A stretch of DNA of 64,000 nucleotides from Pseudomonas putida (GTDB taxonomy: Bacteria > Pseudomonadota > Gammaproteobacteria > Pseudomonadales > Pseudomonadaceae), in the NCBI GenBank assembly GCA_029953615.1, contig CP124529.1, positions 2,914,501 through 2,978,500 of the forward strand, in the 5' to 3' direction. The translations under genes and the position numbers were made by a program. This document shows positions 43,401 through 52,438 of the stretch, piece after piece. The notes below the pieces were generated by a model that saw only the letters and a program-made list of their open reading frames with translations, had not been told where the DNA came from and made no database searches. Within the stretch, counting starts at the first letter, position 1, and each line of letters starts with the position of its first letter.

Positions 43401-43494
43401 CCTGGCCTCTTCGCGGGCTTGCCCGCTCCCACAGGGACCGCACAAGGTTCAAGACCAGTGCAATACCTGTGGGAGCGGGCGAGCCCGCGAAGGC
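43401..43494. repeat. REP pair between ald and eat
   Basis: Inverted cores GCGGGCTTGCCCGCTCCCACAGG and CTGTGGGAGCGGGCGAGCCCGC, directly after the aldehyde dehydrogenase stop. Confidence 0.9.
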
Positions 43495-43505
43495 CGCGAC
43501 GCGGT

Positions 43506-45026
43506 TTAGAAGAAGCCCAACGGATTGATGTCGTAGCTCACCAGCAGGTTCTTGGTCTGCTGATAGTGATCGAGCATCATCTTGTGCGTCTCACGCCCGA
43601 CACCGGACTTCTTGTAGCCACCGAACGCCGCATGCGCCGGGTAAAGGTGGTAGCAGTTGGTCCACACGCGGCCAGCCTTGATCCCGCGGCCCATGCGGTA
43701 GGCCCGGTTGATGTCGCGGGTCCACACGCCGGCGCCCAGGCCGAACTCGGTGTCGTTGGCAATCGCCAGGGCTTCGGCTTCGTCTTTGAAGGTAGTGACG
43801 CTGACCACCGGGCCGAAGATTTCTTCCTGGAACACGCGCATCTTGTTGTTGCCCTTGAGCAGGGTCGGCTGGATGTAGTAACCGGTGGCCAGCGAGCCTT
43901 CCAGTTTTTCCACCTTGCCGCCGGTCAGCAGTTCGGCACCTTCCTTCTGGGCGATGTCGAGGTACGACAGGATCTTCTCGAACTGCTGTTGCGAGGCCTG
44001 GGCGCCGACCATGGTGTCGGTGTCCAGCGGGTCGCCGCGCTTGATCTGCAGCACCTTCTTCATCACCACTTCCATGAACTGCGGGTAGATCGACTCCTGT
44101 ACCAGTGCCCGGGATGGGCAGGTGCATACCTCGCCCTGGTTGAAGAACGCCAGCACCATGCCTTCGGCCGCCTTCTCGATGAAGCTTGGCTCGGCTTGCA
44201 TGATGTCTTCGAAATACACGTTAGGCGACTTGCCGCCCAGTTCGACGGTGGACGGAATGATGTTTTCGGCGGCGCACTTCATGATGTGCGAGCCGACCGG
44301 GGTCGATCCGGTGAAGGCGATCTTGGCGATGCGCTTGCTGGTGGCCAGTGCTTCACCGGCTTCGCGGCCATAGCCCTGCACCACGTTGAGCACGCCTTTT
44401 GGCAGCAGGTCACCGATCACTTCCAGCAGCACGGTGATGCCCAGCGGGGTCTGTTCGGCCGGCTTGAGCACCACGCAGTTGCCGGCGGCCAGGGCTGGGG
44501 CCAGCTTCCAGGCGGCCATCAGGATCGGGAAGTTCCACGGGATGATCTGCCCGACCACGCCCAGCGGCTCATGGATGTGATAGGCCACGGTGCCTTCGTT
44601 GATCTCGGCGGCGCCGCCTTCCTGGGCACGGATGCAGCCCGCGAAGTAGCGGAAGTGGTCAACCGCCAGCGGGATGTCGGCATTGAGGGTTTCGCGGATC
44701 GGCTTGCCGTTGTCCCAGGTTTCGGTAATGGCCAGCAGTTCGAGGTTCTGCTCGATACGGTCGGCGATCTTCAGCAGAACGTTGGAGCGGTCCTGCACTG
44801 ACGTGCGGCCCCAGGCGTCGGCCGCAGCGTGGGCGGCATCCAGGGCTTTCTCGATGTCTTCGGCAGTAGAGCGGGGGAATTCAGCGATCAGCTTGCCATT
44901 CACCGGGGAGGTATTTTCAAAGTACTGCCCCTTTACCGGAGGAACGAACTCACCACCGATGTAGTTGCCGTAGCGGCTCTTGAAGGAAACCTTCGCGCCT
45001 TCGGTACCGGGATGTGCGTAACGCAT
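43506..45026 (-). CDS. NAD+-dependent acetaldehyde dehydrogenase (ExaC/AldB-like)
   Basis: 506 residues of the ALDH superfamily. Cofactor site [22 protein letters not shown], glycine motif FTGSTPVG, catalytic Glu in VELGGKSPN and catalytic Cys in [12 protein letters not shown]. The length and sequence type are those of ExaC/AldB enzymes acting on acetaldehyde. Its place beside eat-eutBC fits oxidation of the acetaldehyde released from ethanolamine to acetate. A strong sigma-54 promoter lies 49 bp upstream and the likely activator gene is divergent. Confidence 0.93.
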   Translation of the reverse strand: MRYAHPGTEGAKVSFKSRYGNYIGGEFVPPVKGQYFENTSPVNGKLIAEFPRSTAEDIEKALDAAHAAADAWGRTSVQDRSNVLLKIADRIEQNLELLAITETWDNGKPIRETLNADIPLAVDHFRYFAGCIRAQEGGAAEINEGTVAYHIHEPLGVVGQIIPWNFPILMAAWKLAPALAAGNCVVLKPAEQTPLGITVLLEVIGDLLPKGVLNVVQGYGREAGEALATSKRIAKIAFTGSTPVGSHIMKCAAENIIPSTVELGGKSPNVYFEDIMQAEPSFIEKAAEGMVLAFFNQGEVCTCPSRALVQESIYPQFMEVVMKKVLQIKRGDPLDTDTMVGAQASQQQFEKILSYLDIAQKEGAELLTGGKVEKLEGSLATGYYIQPTLLKGNNKMRVFQEEIFGPVVSVTTFKDEAEALAIANDTEFGLGAGVWTRDINRAYRMGRGIKAGRVWTNCYHLYPAHAAFGGYKKSGVGRETHKMMLDHYQQTKNLLVSYDINPLGFF

Positions 45027-45074
45027 GGTGTGTCTCCTGGCTATTGTGTTTGTTAGGGAGTTGGAAAGCGTAGA

Positions 45075-45089
45075 GCAAAGGTCGGGCCA
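45075..45089 (-). promoter_or_regulatory. sigma-54 promoter of the aldehyde dehydrogenase gene
   Basis: Minus-strand TGGCCCGACCTTTGC (followed by T) matches TGGCAC-N5-TTGC at all but one position, with GG/GC spacing of 10. Predicted start site about 37 bp before the ATG. Confidence 0.75.
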
Positions 45090-45281
45090 GCGTTTCGAGC
45101 ACCAGGAAAATCAATGACTTGGCTCGGCGTCCGGTGCCATGCCCACGGTCGCTGTGCCAGCACCGGTACGCGCAGGGGTGACACTTTGTGCCATTTGCGA
45201 CACGTAACCCGAGGGTGCATTGCAAAGCCTTCGCGGGTGGAGGATGCTGGCGGGACTCTCTATCTGCGGAGAACTACAACA

Positions 45282-47297
45282 ATGCAGAGCAACCATTTCA
45301 GTCGCCATGCCCAGCAAGTCCATACCGTCGCCCATGGTGGGGCCGGGGAGGGCGGCAGTGACCCGTCCATCGCCCGCTCCTGGCTGCGCTGCCTGGAGGA
45401 CTACCACCTCGACCCGTCGGTTATCGAGGCCCCGGTGGTGCTCGAACACGGGCGCCTGCTGGAAAGCCGCGAGCGCCTGCGCCAGGTGCTGCAGATTGCC
45501 GACCCTGAAATGAACAGCCTGCATCAGCAGCTTTCCGGGGCCGGGCATGCGGTACTGCTGACCGATGCCCGTGGGGTGATCCTCAATTGCGTCAGCGCGC
45601 CGACCGAGCGACGCAGCTTCGAGCGCGCCGGGCTGTGGCTGGGCGCCGACTGGAGCGAGGCGCGCGAGGGCACCAACGGCATCGGCACCTGCCTGGTTGA
45701 GCGCCAGGCGCTGACCATTCACCAGAACGAGCACTTCCGTGGTCGCCACACCGGCCTGACCTGCTCGGCCAGCCCGGTGTTCGACCCGCATGGCGAGCTG
45801 CTGGCGGTGCTGGATGTGTCTTCGGCACGGCCCGATGTTTCCCGGCAGAGCCAGTTCCACACCATGGCCCTGGTCAACCTGTCGGCGAAGATGATCGAAA
45901 GCTGCTACTTCCTGCGCCATTTCGAACAGCAATGGCTGCTGCGTTTTCACCTGCAGGCGGAGTCGGTCGGCCTGTTCAGCGAAGGCCTGCTGGCGTTCGA
46001 CGGTGACGGGCGCATCTGCGCCGCCAACCAGAGCGCGCTGAACCTGTTGGGCACGGTGCGGGGTGGCGTGCTGGGCAAACCGCTGGAACGCTTTTTCGCA
46101 TGCAGCCACGACGAACTGTTCAGCCGCGCCACGCCCGGCGGCAGCACGGCCTGGCCGCTGCATACCCTGGACGGGCGCCAGGTGTTCGCCAGCCTGCGTG
46201 GCCAGGCGCGCGCACCGGTGTGGTCGGTGCCCACCGCCCAACCGCGCCCTGCGCGGGAAGTGGAGCCGCTTGTATGCCTGCTCGACCCGGCCTTGCAGAA
46301 CGACTTCCGCCGCAGCGTGCGGGTGTTCGAGCGCGATGTGCCGCTGCTGTTGCGCGGCGAGACCGGCTGCGGCAAGGAGGCCTTCGCCCAGGCCGTGCAC
46401 CAGGCCAGCGAGCGGCGCGGCAAACCGTTTGTCGCCATCAACTGCGCGTCGATCCCGGAGAGCCTGATCGAGAGCGAGCTGTTCGGTTACCGCGGCGGCA
46501 GCTTTACCGGTGCGCGCAAGGAAGGCATGCGCGGCAAGCTGTTGCAGGCCGACGGCGGCACCTTGCTACTGGACGAGATCGGCGATATGCCACTGGCCTT
46601 GCAAACCCGCCTGCTGCGTGTGCTGGAGGAGCGCCAGGTGGTGCCGATCGGTGGCGAACCGCAGGCGGTCGACGTGCGCATCGTCAGCGCTACACACCGT
46701 GACCTGCTGGAGCGGGTGGAGCAGGGTAGCTTCCGCGAGGACCTGTATTACCGCCTGAATGGCCTGGAAGTGGCGTTGCCTGCGGTGCGCGAGCGCAGTG
46801 ACAAGGCGCAGTTGCTGGACTTTCTGTTGCGTCAGGAGGCGCAGGGGCAACTGATCGACATCGAGCCGAGGGCGCGCCAGGCACTGCTCGACTTTGCCTG
46901 GCCGGGCAACGTGCGGCAGATGCGCAACGTGCTGCGTACCCTGGTGGCACTTTGCGAAGATGCCCGCATAGCATTTTCGGATCTCCCCACAATTGTCTGC
47001 AGCAGCGCCAATCCTGTGGGAGCGGGCGCGCCCGCGAAGACGTCCGATCAAGCAACGCAGGGCGAGGGCGTTGCCCTCGTTCGCGGGCACGCCCGCTCCC
47101 ACAGGTCCGGTGTTGGTCCAGGAATTGATGGGGAGCCCGTGGGTACCGAGGTTTTGCAAGGCGCGGAACGGCAAGCACTAATGGAGATACTGGAGGCAAA
47201 ACACTGGCACCTCACCCGTGTCGCCGAGCACTTGGGCATCAGCCGTAATACCTTATATCGAAAACTGCGCAAACACGGCATCACCAGGGCCGACTGA
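45282..47297 (+). CDS. sigma-54-dependent activator (AcoR/EatR type) with in-frame REP insertion
   Basis: 671 residues. An N-terminal GAF-type sensor (GHAVLLTDARGVILNCVS, GTNGIGTCLVERQALTIHQNEHF) is followed by a PAS-like part and the AAA+ domain: Walker A GETGCGKEA near 359, the sigma-54 loop GSFTGA near 406 (usually GAFTGA) and Walker B LLLDEIGD. The Fis-type HTH (LTRVAEHLGISRNTLYRKLRKHG) ends the protein. Between the AAA+ and HTH domains, residues ~577-608 are encoded by a REP pair (VGAGAPAK...VRGHARSHRS). It is divergent from ald and probably activates it. Confidence 0.9.
   Translation: MQSNHFSRHAQQVHTVAHGGAGEGGSDPSIARSWLRCLEDYHLDPSVIEAPVVLEHGRLLESRERLRQVLQIADPEMNSLHQQLSGAGHAVLLTDARGVILNCVSAPTERRSFERAGLWLGADWSEAREGTNGIGTCLVERQALTIHQNEHFRGRHTGLTCSASPVFDPHGELLAVLDVSSARPDVSRQSQFHTMALVNLSAKMIESCYFLRHFEQQWLLRFHLQAESVGLFSEGLLAFDGDGRICAANQSALNLLGTVRGGVLGKPLERFFACSHDELFSRATPGGSTAWPLHTLDGRQVFASLRGQARAPVWSVPTAQPRPAREVEPLVCLLDPALQNDFRRSVRVFERDVPLLLRGETGCGKEAFAQAVHQASERRGKPFVAINCASIPESLIESELFGYRGGSFTGARKEGMRGKLLQADGGTLLLDEIGDMPLALQTRLLRVLEERQVVPIGGEPQAVDVRIVSATHRDLLERVEQGSFREDLYYRLNGLEVALPAVRERSDKAQLLDFLLRQEAQGQLIDIEPRARQALLDFAWPGNVRQMRNVLRTLVALCEDARIAFSDLPTIVCSSANPVGAGAPAKTSDQATQGEGVALVRGHARSHRSGVGPGIDGEPVGTEVLQGAERQALMEILEAKHWHLTRVAEHLGISRNTLYRKLRKHGITRAD
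47013..47105. repeat. REP pair inside a coding sequence
   Basis: Full inverted REP pair (CCTGTGGGAGCGGGCGCGCC and complementary arm ending at ACAGG), lying wholly in the sigma-54 activator gene and translated without a stop. Confidence 0.9.
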
Positions 47298-47363
47298 GCG
47301 AAACATCGTGTGCGATTTTTCTCGCCCTGGGCTACCCTGCCTCGATGTTTTGCGAGGTCGACC

Positions 47364-48713
47364 ATGCATATTCACATTCTCGGTATTTGCGGTACTTTCA
47401 TGGGCTCGCTGGCGGTGCTGGCCAAGGAGCTTGGCCACCGCGTCACCGGCTCTGACGCCAACGTCTATCCCCCGATGAGCACCCAGCTCGAAGCCCAGGG
47501 CATCGAACTGACCCAAGGCTATGACCCGGCCCAGCTGGACCCGGCGCCAGACCTGGTGGTCATCGGCAACGCCATGTCGCGTGGCAACCCGGCGGTTGAG
47601 TACGTGCTGAACAAGGGCCTGCCCTATGTTTCCGGCCCGCAGTGGCTGGCCGACCACGTGCTGCAGGGCCGCTGGGTGCTGGCCGTTGCCGGTACTCATG
47701 GCAAGACCACTACCAGCAGTATGCTGGCCTGGGTGCTGGAGCACGCCGGCATGAGCCCGGGCTTCCTGATCGGCGGTGTGCCGCAGAACTTCTCGGTGTC
47801 GGCACGCCTGGGCGACACGCCGTTCTTCGTGGTGGAAGCCGACGAGTACGACAGCGCCTTCTTCGACAAGCGCTCCAAGTTCGTCCACTACCACCCACGC
47901 ACGGCGATCCTCAACAACCTCGAATTCGACCATGCGGACATCTTCCCCGACCTGGCCTCGATCGAGCGGCAATTCCATCACTTGGTGCGCACCATCCCTG
48001 GCGAAGGCCTGGTCATCCACCCCACCACCGAGCAGGCGCTGGAGCGTGTGATCGGCATGGGCTGCTGGACCCCGGTGCAGACCACTGGCGAAGGTGGCCA
48101 GTGGCAAGCCCGTCTGCTCAGCCCCGACGGCTCGCGCTTCGAAGTGCTGTTCGAGGGCGAAGCGCAGGGCGTGGTTGACTGGGCGCTGACTGGCCAGCAC
48201 AACGTCGCCAACGCCCTGGCCACCCTTGCAGCGGCGCGCCATGTAGGCGTAGTGCCAGCCATGGGCATCGAAGGCCTGAGCGCCTTCAAGAGCGTCAAGC
48301 GGCGCATGGAGAAGGTGGCCGAAGTGCAGGGCGTGACCATCTACGATGACTTCGCCCACCACCCCACCGCCATCGCCACCACCCTCGACGGCCTGCGCAA
48401 GCGTGTTGGCGAGGCACCGGTGATCGCCGTGATCGAGCCGCGCTCGAACTCGATGAAGCTCGGTGCCCACCGTGATGGCCTGCCGGAAAGCGTCAACGAC
48501 GCCGACCAGGTGATCTGGTACGCCCCGGCCAACCTTGGCTGGGACCTGGCGGGCACTGCCGCCCAGTGCAAAGTGCCCAGCGTGGTGGCCGACAGCCTTG
48601 AAGCGATCATCGAGCGGGTCAAGGGCCAGGCCCGCCCAGGCACCCATGTAGTGATCATGAGCAACGGCGGCTTCGGCGGCCTGCACGGCAAGCTGGCCGA
48701 GGCATTGCAGTGA
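47364..48713 (+). CDS. mpl: UDP-N-acetylmuramate:L-alanyl-gamma-D-glutamyl-meso-diaminopimelate ligase
   Basis: 449 residues, Mur-ligase family: [26 protein letters not shown]-loop [41 protein letters not shown] and [18 protein letters not shown]. The MGSLA and DEYDSAF segments separate Mpl from MurC. It reattaches recycled tripeptide to UDP-MurNAc in the cytosol. The ATG at 47364 gives the family start. It overlaps ubiX by 4 bp. Confidence 0.95.
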   Translation: MHIHILGICGTFMGSLAVLAKELGHRVTGSDANVYPPMSTQLEAQGIELTQGYDPAQLDPAPDLVVIGNAMSRGNPAVEYVLNKGLPYVSGPQWLADHVLQGRWVLAVAGTHGKTTTSSMLAWVLEHAGMSPGFLIGGVPQNFSVSARLGDTPFFVVEADEYDSAFFDKRSKFVHYHPRTAILNNLEFDHADIFPDLASIERQFHHLVRTIPGEGLVIHPTTEQALERVIGMGCWTPVQTTGEGGQWQARLLSPDGSRFEVLFEGEAQGVVDWALTGQHNVANALATLAAARHVGVVPAMGIEGLSAFKSVKRRMEKVAEVQGVTIYDDFAHHPTAIATTLDGLRKRVGEAPVIAVIEPRSNSMKLGAHRDGLPESVNDADQVIWYAPANLGWDLAGTAAQCKVPSVVADSLEAIIERVKGQARPGTHVVIMSNGGFGGLHGKLAEALQ

Positions 48714-49339
48714 ACGGGCCGGAACGCATCACACTGGCGATGACCGGGGCTTCGGGCGTCCAGTATGGACTGCGCCTGCTCGATTGCCTTGTGCGCGAGG
48801 ATCGCGAGGTGCACTTTCTGATCTCCAAGGCCGCGCAACTGGTGATGGCCACCGAGACCGACGTGGTGCTGCCAGCCAAACCCCAGGCAATGCAGACGTT
48901 CCTTACCGAATACACAGGTGCTGCCGACGGGCAGATCCGGGTATATGGCAAGGAAGACTGGATGTCGCCGGTAGCCTCGGGCTCCGGCGCGCCGGCGGCG
49001 ATGGTGGTGGTGCCCTGTTCCACCGGCACCCTGTCGGCGATTGCCACCGGCGCCTGCAACAACCTGATCGAGCGTGCCGCCGACGTTGCTCTGAAGGAAC
49101 GTCGCCAGCTGATCCTGGTGCCGCGCGAAGCGCCGTTTTCAGCCATCCACCTGGAGAACATGCTCAAGCTGTCGCACATGGGCGCAATCATCCTGCCGGC
49201 ATCGCCAGGCTTCTATCACCAGCCGCAGACCATCGACGACCTGGTCGACTTTGTCGTGGCGCGCATTCTCAACCTGCTGAACATTCCCCAGGACATGTTG
49301 CCGCGTTGGGGCGAACACCACTACGGAGTGGATGATTGA
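48710..49339 (+). CDS. ubiX: flavin prenyltransferase UbiX
   Basis: 209 residues: [22 protein letters not shown], the FMN-binding [28 protein letters not shown] and [37 protein letters not shown]. It makes the prenylated FMN cofactor for UbiD-type decarboxylases in ubiquinone synthesis. GTG start at 48710 coupled to mpl; the stop overlaps the next small gene. Confidence 0.96.
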   Translation: MNGPERITLAMTGASGVQYGLRLLDCLVREDREVHFLISKAAQLVMATETDVVLPAKPQAMQTFLTEYTGAADGQIRVYGKEDWMSPVASGSGAPAAMVVVPCSTGTLSAIATGACNNLIERAADVALKERRQLILVPREAPFSAIHLENMLKLSHMGAIILPASPGFYHQPQTIDDLVDFVVARILNLLNIPQDMLPRWGEHHYGVDD

Positions 49340-49623
49340 AGCGAGCGCTGGCGGGGGTTTTGATGCTGGTGCTGCTCGGTGGCTGCGCCACGGTGCGCAC
49401 GCTGGATGCCAACAAGCCCGGGGCGCCGGTGGTGTATGCCGGTACCCGGTTGGATTTGTACGTGATCAATGGCGGCTGTTGCCCGCGCGATCATTATGGA
49501 GCTGATGCCCCGGCGTACCCGGGACTGGACCTGCCGGGGAGCATGCTGCTCGATACCCTGTTGCTGCCCTTGTCCTTGCTGACAGCGGCCGGTGTAGGCT
49601 TCCAGGCCACCGGTGGCCTGTGA
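49336..49623 (+). CDS. YceK/YidQ-family small lipoprotein
   Basis: 95 residues, start TTG at 49336 overlapping the ubiX stop. The lipoprotein signal [17 protein letters not shown] gives Cys17 as the acylated residue. The mature part has [28 protein letters not shown] and [21 protein letters not shown], characteristic of the YceK (DUF1375) family. The rare TTG start fits low, coupled expression. Function unknown. Confidence 0.78.
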   Translation: MKRALAGVLMLVLLGGCATVRTLDANKPGAPVVYAGTRLDLYVINGGCCPRDHYGADAPAYPGLDLPGSMLLDTLLLPLSLLTAAGVGFQATGGL

Positions 49624-49718
49624 TGGCCCTTTCGCGGGCACGCCCGCTCCCACAGGTACTGCATTGCCCTCAGGCCTGGCACAGTACCGGTGGGAGCGGG
49701 CGTGCCCGCGAAGAGGCC
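49624..49718. repeat. REP pair
   Basis: Inverted GCGGGCACGCCCGCTCCCACAGG cores beginning immediately after the lipoprotein stop codon and ending before the convergent SDR-like gene. Confidence 0.9.
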
Positions 49719-49732
49719 GTCACAAGTGAAGC

Positions 49733-50377
49733 CTATTTCTTGCCCAACCTGCGCAACTCATCCGACTCCACAATCCGCACCCCGTCCTCTTCCTCCAGTG
49801 CCAGCCGCCAAAGCGCCCGGGCCAAAGTACAAGCCTCGATCCCCCGATACTTCCCGGGTATCAGCTTGGCAAACGGCGAAGCCAACTGTTCGCCCAGCCG
49901 CGGCTCGATCCGCTCGCCCAGCAGCAATGACGGCCGCACGATGGTCAACTGCGGCCAGTCCTGGGCCTTGAGCGCCTCTTCCATCTCGCCTTTGACCCGG
50001 TTGTAGAAAATCGAAGATTTCGGGTCGGCCCCCAGCGCACTGACTACCAGCAGGTGCCGCGCGCCCATCTCCCGGGCACGCTTGCTGAAGGCCAGTACCA
50101 TGTCCAGGTCCACCGCACGAAAGGCCGATTCGGAGCCGGCCTGCTTCAACGTGGTGCCCAGGCAGCAAAAAGCGATATCAACGCGCCCGGCCAGCTGCGG
50201 AAGAAACACCGCCGGGTCGCCCACCGGGTTTTCCAGGTGCGGGTGCTCGGCGAGAGGCCGGCGGGTAGGCGCCAGTACGCGGGTAATGGTGGGCTCGTTG
50301 AGCAGACGGTCGAGCAGGTGTTCACCTGTCAGACCCGTGGCACCAGCAAGCAGGACATGTTGAGGCGTCAAATACAT
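49733..50377 (-). CDS. atypical SDR (NAD(P)-binding, HTATIP2/NmrA-like)
   Basis: 214 residues with the glycine motif [18 protein letters not shown] at 9-26, a hydrophobic strand [32 protein letters not shown] and [13 protein letters not shown] in place of the YxxxK pair. This pattern is that of small atypical SDR/epimerase-like oxidoreductases (CC3/HTATIP2 type). Cofactor probably NADP(H); substrate unknown. It starts 27 bp upstream-adjacent to the MORN/C13 gene stop region and may be co-transcribed with it. Confidence 0.78.
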   Translation of the reverse strand: MYLTPQHVLLAGATGLTGEHLLDRLLNEPTITRVLAPTRRPLAEHPHLENPVGDPAVFLPQLAGRVDIAFCCLGTTLKQAGSESAFRAVDLDMVLAFSKRAREMGARHLLVVSALGADPKSSIFYNRVKGEMEEALKAQDWPQLTIVRPSLLLGERIEPRLGEQLASPFAKLIPGKYRGIEACTLARALWRLALEEEDGVRIVESDELRRLGKK

Positions 50378-50404
50378 GATGTCTCTCCCTTGTTACACAC
50401 AAGC

Positions 50405-52138
50405 TTAGTGGCTGGGTGACGTTTCCGCCTGTCCCCCTACATTGGCCTGTGCGGCGTTACGCAATGCTTCTTCGGCCTGTTGCCGGCGCAGGTGCTGCCA
50501 GTGCTCGAGCACGCCCGGCGGCGCCCACAGCTGCGGTTCAGAGGCCTCGAAACCTTCCCTTTGTTCTCTTTCGGCAACGCTGGCTCGCGCCAGTTCAAAC
50601 GCCTGTTTCAGGTCGTCGGTCTGGTTCAGCGCTTCGGCGAACAGAGCATCGCCGAAGTAGGTGAAATCGGCTTCTTCCGAGCAACCGAAGGACACGCGGT
50701 CGGCCCGGGCGGCGGTCATGATCAGCGTACGCTCGTCCTTGAGCGGGGTGATGTAGCCCCCTGAATAGCAGGCGGATATGACAACCACCTTGTCGCGGTT
50801 TTTCAGCGGCGCCAGCGCGCTCGCCAGCTCGTCGGCAGACAGATCGGCCAGCTGCAGGCGCGGCTGGTCGAGTACCAGCTGATGGTCCTGGCTGCCATGA
50901 CTGGTGAGGTAGATGAACACCAGGTCTTCGGGGCCACTACGCTCGGCCAGGGTGCGGGCGGCGCGGGTAAGGTTCTCGCGCGTGGCCATGGCGCGGGTGG
51001 TCATGTGGTCGCGGTGGTTGACCAAGGTAACCTGGCCACGGGCGCCAAAGCGCACCTTGAGCATATTGCTGACGTAGTCGGCTTCGCGAAGGAACACGCT
51101 CTGCTGGCCATCGCCGGCCACCACCAGGCTGTATAGCTGGACCGGTGGCGTGGAACGCGGAACCCGGGCCAGCGCCTCGTCCAGCAACCGGCCCTGATTG
51201 AGCAACGCCAGGTCCAGCGGGTCGGGCAACAGCTTGCCGTTCTGGTCGCGTACGCGCACGCCGTTGCTCCAGGTGCCGCTTTCGACTTTGCCGCTGGCCA
51301 GGATCAGCCGCCCCTGGCCGTGGTAGGCATCGTTGAGGAAGCCACCGATGTACTTGCTGCCGTCGGCCAGTTGCAGGCTGCCCTGGCCCGACAGGCGCCA
51401 GTCGGCGAAGGTGCCCTTGTAGTGGCTACCGTCGCTGCCCAGCAGTTCGCCTTCACCGACCAACGAGCCGTCCTTGAATTCGCCGATCCACACATCACCC
51501 TCGGCGTTTTCGTAGCGGCCACGGCCCTCCAGGCGGTTGTTCCTGAATTCGCCGATGTACTGCTCGCCGTCGACGCTGTCGTAAGTACCGCTACCTTCCA
51601 GCTGGCCGTTGATGAAGCGGCCGCTGAACTGGTTGCCGCTGGCATCGCTGCGCACCCCGGCACCGTTGGGCTTGCCCTTGGCGAACAGGCCCTGGTAGCG
51701 GCTGCCGTCGGCCAGTTCCAGCTCGCCGGCGCCTTCGTACAGGTCATCCTTGAACTGGCCGCGGTAGGTCTGGTCGGCTTGCTTGAGGGTGCCTTCGCCG
51801 TCGCGGCGGCCGTGGCTGAAGGTGCCGGCATAGTGGCTGCCCGGGGTGGTCAGCTCACCCAGCCCCTGGAACAGCCCTGCGGCGAACTGGCCGCGGTACA
51901 CCTCGCCGTTGCGGCCGTGCCACTCGCCCTGGCCGTGCCATTGGCCGTCCTTGAAGGTACCGGCGTACCAGCTGCCGTTGGGGTAGTCGATCCGGCCCTC
52001 GCCTTGCAGCAGGCCATCGACCACCTGCCCCCGGTACCGCCCACCGTCAGGCAGGCGCGCGTCCGGCGGGAGCAGCGATTCGCCATCGCCGCAGGCGGCG
52101 AGCAGCAGGACCAGGGTGATGGGGAGCAGTGGACGCAT
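50405..52138 (-). CDS. MORN-repeat lipoprotein with C13 caspase-like peptidase domain
   Basis: 577 residues. Lipoprotein signal with lipobox LAAC (Cys16). Residues ~33-290 are about eleven MORN units of ~23 residues (YxGxFxDGxxxGxGxL pattern, e.g. SYAG-type GSWYAGTFKDGQWHGQGEW). Residues ~335-545 are a peptidase C13/caspase-fold domain: catalytic His414 in YLTSHGSQDH and Cys457 in VVVISACYSGGY, followed by LIMTAARADRVSFGCSE. The anchor suggests an envelope location. Neither substrate nor partner is evident. C-terminal Ala/Gln-rich tail. Confidence 0.85.
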   Translation of the reverse strand: MRPLLPITLVLLLAACGDGESLLPPDARLPDGGRYRGQVVDGLLQGEGRIDYPNGSWYAGTFKDGQWHGQGEWHGRNGEVYRGQFAAGLFQGLGELTTPGSHYAGTFSHGRRDGEGTLKQADQTYRGQFKDDLYEGAGELELADGSRYQGLFAKGKPNGAGVRSDASGNQFSGRFINGQLEGSGTYDSVDGEQYIGEFRNNRLEGRGRYENAEGDVWIGEFKDGSLVGEGELLGSDGSHYKGTFADWRLSGQGSLQLADGSKYIGGFLNDAYHGQGRLILASGKVESGTWSNGVRVRDQNGKLLPDPLDLALLNQGRLLDEALARVPRSTPPVQLYSLVVAGDGQQSVFLREADYVSNMLKVRFGARGQVTLVNHRDHMTTRAMATRENLTRAARTLAERSGPEDLVFIYLTSHGSQDHQLVLDQPRLQLADLSADELASALAPLKNRDKVVVISACYSGGYITPLKDERTLIMTAARADRVSFGCSEEADFTYFGDALFAEALNQTDDLKQAFELARASVAEREQREGFEASEPQLWAPPGVLEHWQHLRRQQAEEALRNAAQANVGGQAETSPSH

Positions 52139-52204
52139 GGCGAGAACCGGGCAAAAAGTCTGCCGAGTATGACGCAGAATGGGATCCTGAAACAGCGAAC
52201 GCGA

Positions 52205-52295
52205 TCCCTGTGGTAGCGGGCGTGCCCGCGAACACCGGCGACGCCGGTGCCATGCAGCGCGTGGTCTTCTTCGCGGGTAAACCCGCTCCCACAGG
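52205..52295. repeat. REP pair (first of a tandem)
   Basis: Cores CTGTGGTAGCGGGCGTGCCC and GCGGGTAAACCCGCTCCCACAGG, with a central CACCGGCGACGCCGGTG hairpin. Confidence 0.9.
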
Positions 52296-52324
52296 TCCAG
52301 CGGTGACTTTCAGCTTTGCGCAAT

Positions 52325-52413
52325 ACCTGTGGGAGCGGCTTTAGCCGCGAACACCGGCGAAGCCGGTGCCATCCACCGAGTCGCCTGCTTCGCGGGCACG
52401 CCCGCTCCCACAG
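52325..52413. repeat. REP pair (second of a tandem)
   Basis: Cores CCTGTGGGAGCGGCTTTAGCC and GCGGGCACGCCCGCTCCCACAG, with the same central ACACCGGCGAAGCCGGTG motif as its neighbour; likely a duplicated unit. Confidence 0.9.
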
Positions 52414-52438
52414 TTTTCGTGTTGCCTTTGAGGTGCAA

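Larger units (their letters stand above)
52139..52438. other. 300-bp intergenic region made of two tandem REP pairs
   Basis: Apart from ~60 bp upstream of the lipoprotein gene start, the region consists of two REP pairs (52205-52295 and 52325-52413). No gene is supported. Confidence 0.8.

Noticed and set aside
45187..45202. Imperfect dyad TGTGCC-ATTT-GCGACA upstream of the ethanolamine-region activator
   Set aside because: Arms match at only four of six positions, and I could not connect it with a known activator site; kept out of the feature list.
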